DNA from: Chloroflexota bacterium
Lineage (GTDB): Bacteria > Chloroflexota > Dehalococcoidia > SM23-28-2 > RBG-16-64-32
Reading direction: 5' to 3'
NCBI GenBank assembly: GCA_005880055.1
Contig: VBJS01000063.1
Location: forward strand, 1 to 15,045
Length of the DNA stretch: 15,045 bases
Each line of letters starts with the position of its first letter. The stretch's first letter is position 1. This document shows positions 14,905 through 15,045 of the stretch, one piece after another. Position numbers and translations under genes: made by a program. The notes under the pieces are model-generated. The model worked only from the letters and a program-made list of their open reading frames with translations, did not search any database and was not told the DNA's origin.

Positions 14905-15045
14905 CAGCTAACCTTCCTTATCCGTTTGACGTATCTGGGTGGTCTAATGGTACCCGCTTCCGAAGGCTGCGTCACGGCGGAGTTGTTACGAAAGCAGGCG
15001 CTAAAGCCGCCGGCTTCCCGAAACCCCCTCATATCTGCGGGCAAT
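14904..15045 (-). CDS. Possible C-terminal end of an upstream gene (open frame at window edge)
   Basis: On the minus strand one frame is open from the window edge to a TGA at 14906-14904 that overlaps the DegT ATG by one base (TGATG), the same junction seen at 8824. The 46 residues end in PPRYVKRIRKVS and resemble no family I recognise. G or C predominates at third positions, but that is weak evidence at this length. The alternative is that this is non-coding leader DNA carrying the operon promoter. Confidence 0.25.
   Translation of the reverse strand, partial: LPADMRGFREAGGFSACFRNNSAVTQPSEAGTIRPPRYVKRIRKVS
14947..14975 (-). promoter_or_regulatory. Possible promoter for the glycan operon
   Basis: Read on the minus strand, GTGACG (14975-14970) and TACCAT (14952-14947) are 17 nt apart and each matches the sigma-70 consensus hexamers at 4 of 6 positions. 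Transcription would begin near 14940, giving a leader of about 36 nt before the DegT ATG that includes the AAGGAAGG ribosome site. This competes with the idea that an upstream gene reads through to 14904. The rest of the 14905-15045 stretch shows only a weak 5-bp hairpin at 15004-15016. Confidence 0.3.

Noticed and set aside
15004..15016. Small hairpin (AAGCC-GCC-GGCTT) near the right edge
   Set aside because: A five-base stem without a T-run is too weak to call a terminator or structured leader.
1..15045. CRISPR arrays, insertion sequences, tRNA or rRNA genes, phage or restriction genes
   Set aside because: No spaced direct repeats, transposase-like frames, terminal inverted repeats or RNA-gene signatures were seen by reading both strands.

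Overview
The window is GC-rich, densely coded bacterial DNA with 11 clear protein genes (one cut by the left edge), no RNA genes, no insertion sequences and no CRISPR array. No gene-free gap exceeds about 150 bases. The gene mix (a three-cysteine MoxR/magnesium-chelatase-like ATPase, a HypE-like AIR synthase protein without hydrogenase genes, a DUF6391 protein, CE4 deacetylases and proline-rich WD40-like lipoproteins) together with frequent GTG starts recalls Chloroflexota or a similar deep-branching, GC-rich lineage. That assignment is inference from family memory only.

Layout. (1) Positions 1-2302, minus strand: a HypE-like AIR synthase-family protein followed by a MoxR-type AAA+ ATPase whose C-terminus runs off the left edge. 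(2) Positions 2420-6878, plus strand: a DedA-family membrane protein, a lipoprotein with TolB/PD40-like propeller repeats, a DUF6391 membrane protein, then an ABC-2 type exporter (ATPase and permease overlapping by 4 nt). (3) Positions 6886-14904, minus strand: a compact six-gene surface-glycan operon. In transcription order it holds a DegT-type sugar aminotransferase, an extended SDR (NDP-sugar epimerase/dehydratase type), a GT2-multispanning membrane fusion, an MFS-CE4 fusion, a second extended SDR, and a membrane-anchored CE4 deacetylase. Neighbouring genes are separated by at most 13 nt or overlap by up to 16 nt, so co-transcription and translational coupling are likely.

Working model (inference): the SDRs and the PLP aminotransferase make an amino- or deoxyamino-NDP-sugar. 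The GT2 domain moves a sugar to a lipid carrier or acceptor, and the fused membrane half may continue the transfer on the outer face. The two CE4 proteins act outside the membrane on N-acetyl groups. The plus-strand DedA protein could recycle the undecaprenyl-phosphate carrier, but nothing in the sequence ties it to this operon.

The most striking observation is in the MFS-CE4 fusion. Its CE4 domain keeps recognisable motifs 2-5 but lacks motif 1 (TFDDG), which carries the catalytic base and a metal-binding Asp. The reading frame is intact across the missing block. The next deacetylase in the same operon keeps motif 1. This is either a genuine pseudoenzyme paired with an active partner or a recent or assembly-derived in-frame deletion, and reads or homologues can tell these apart.
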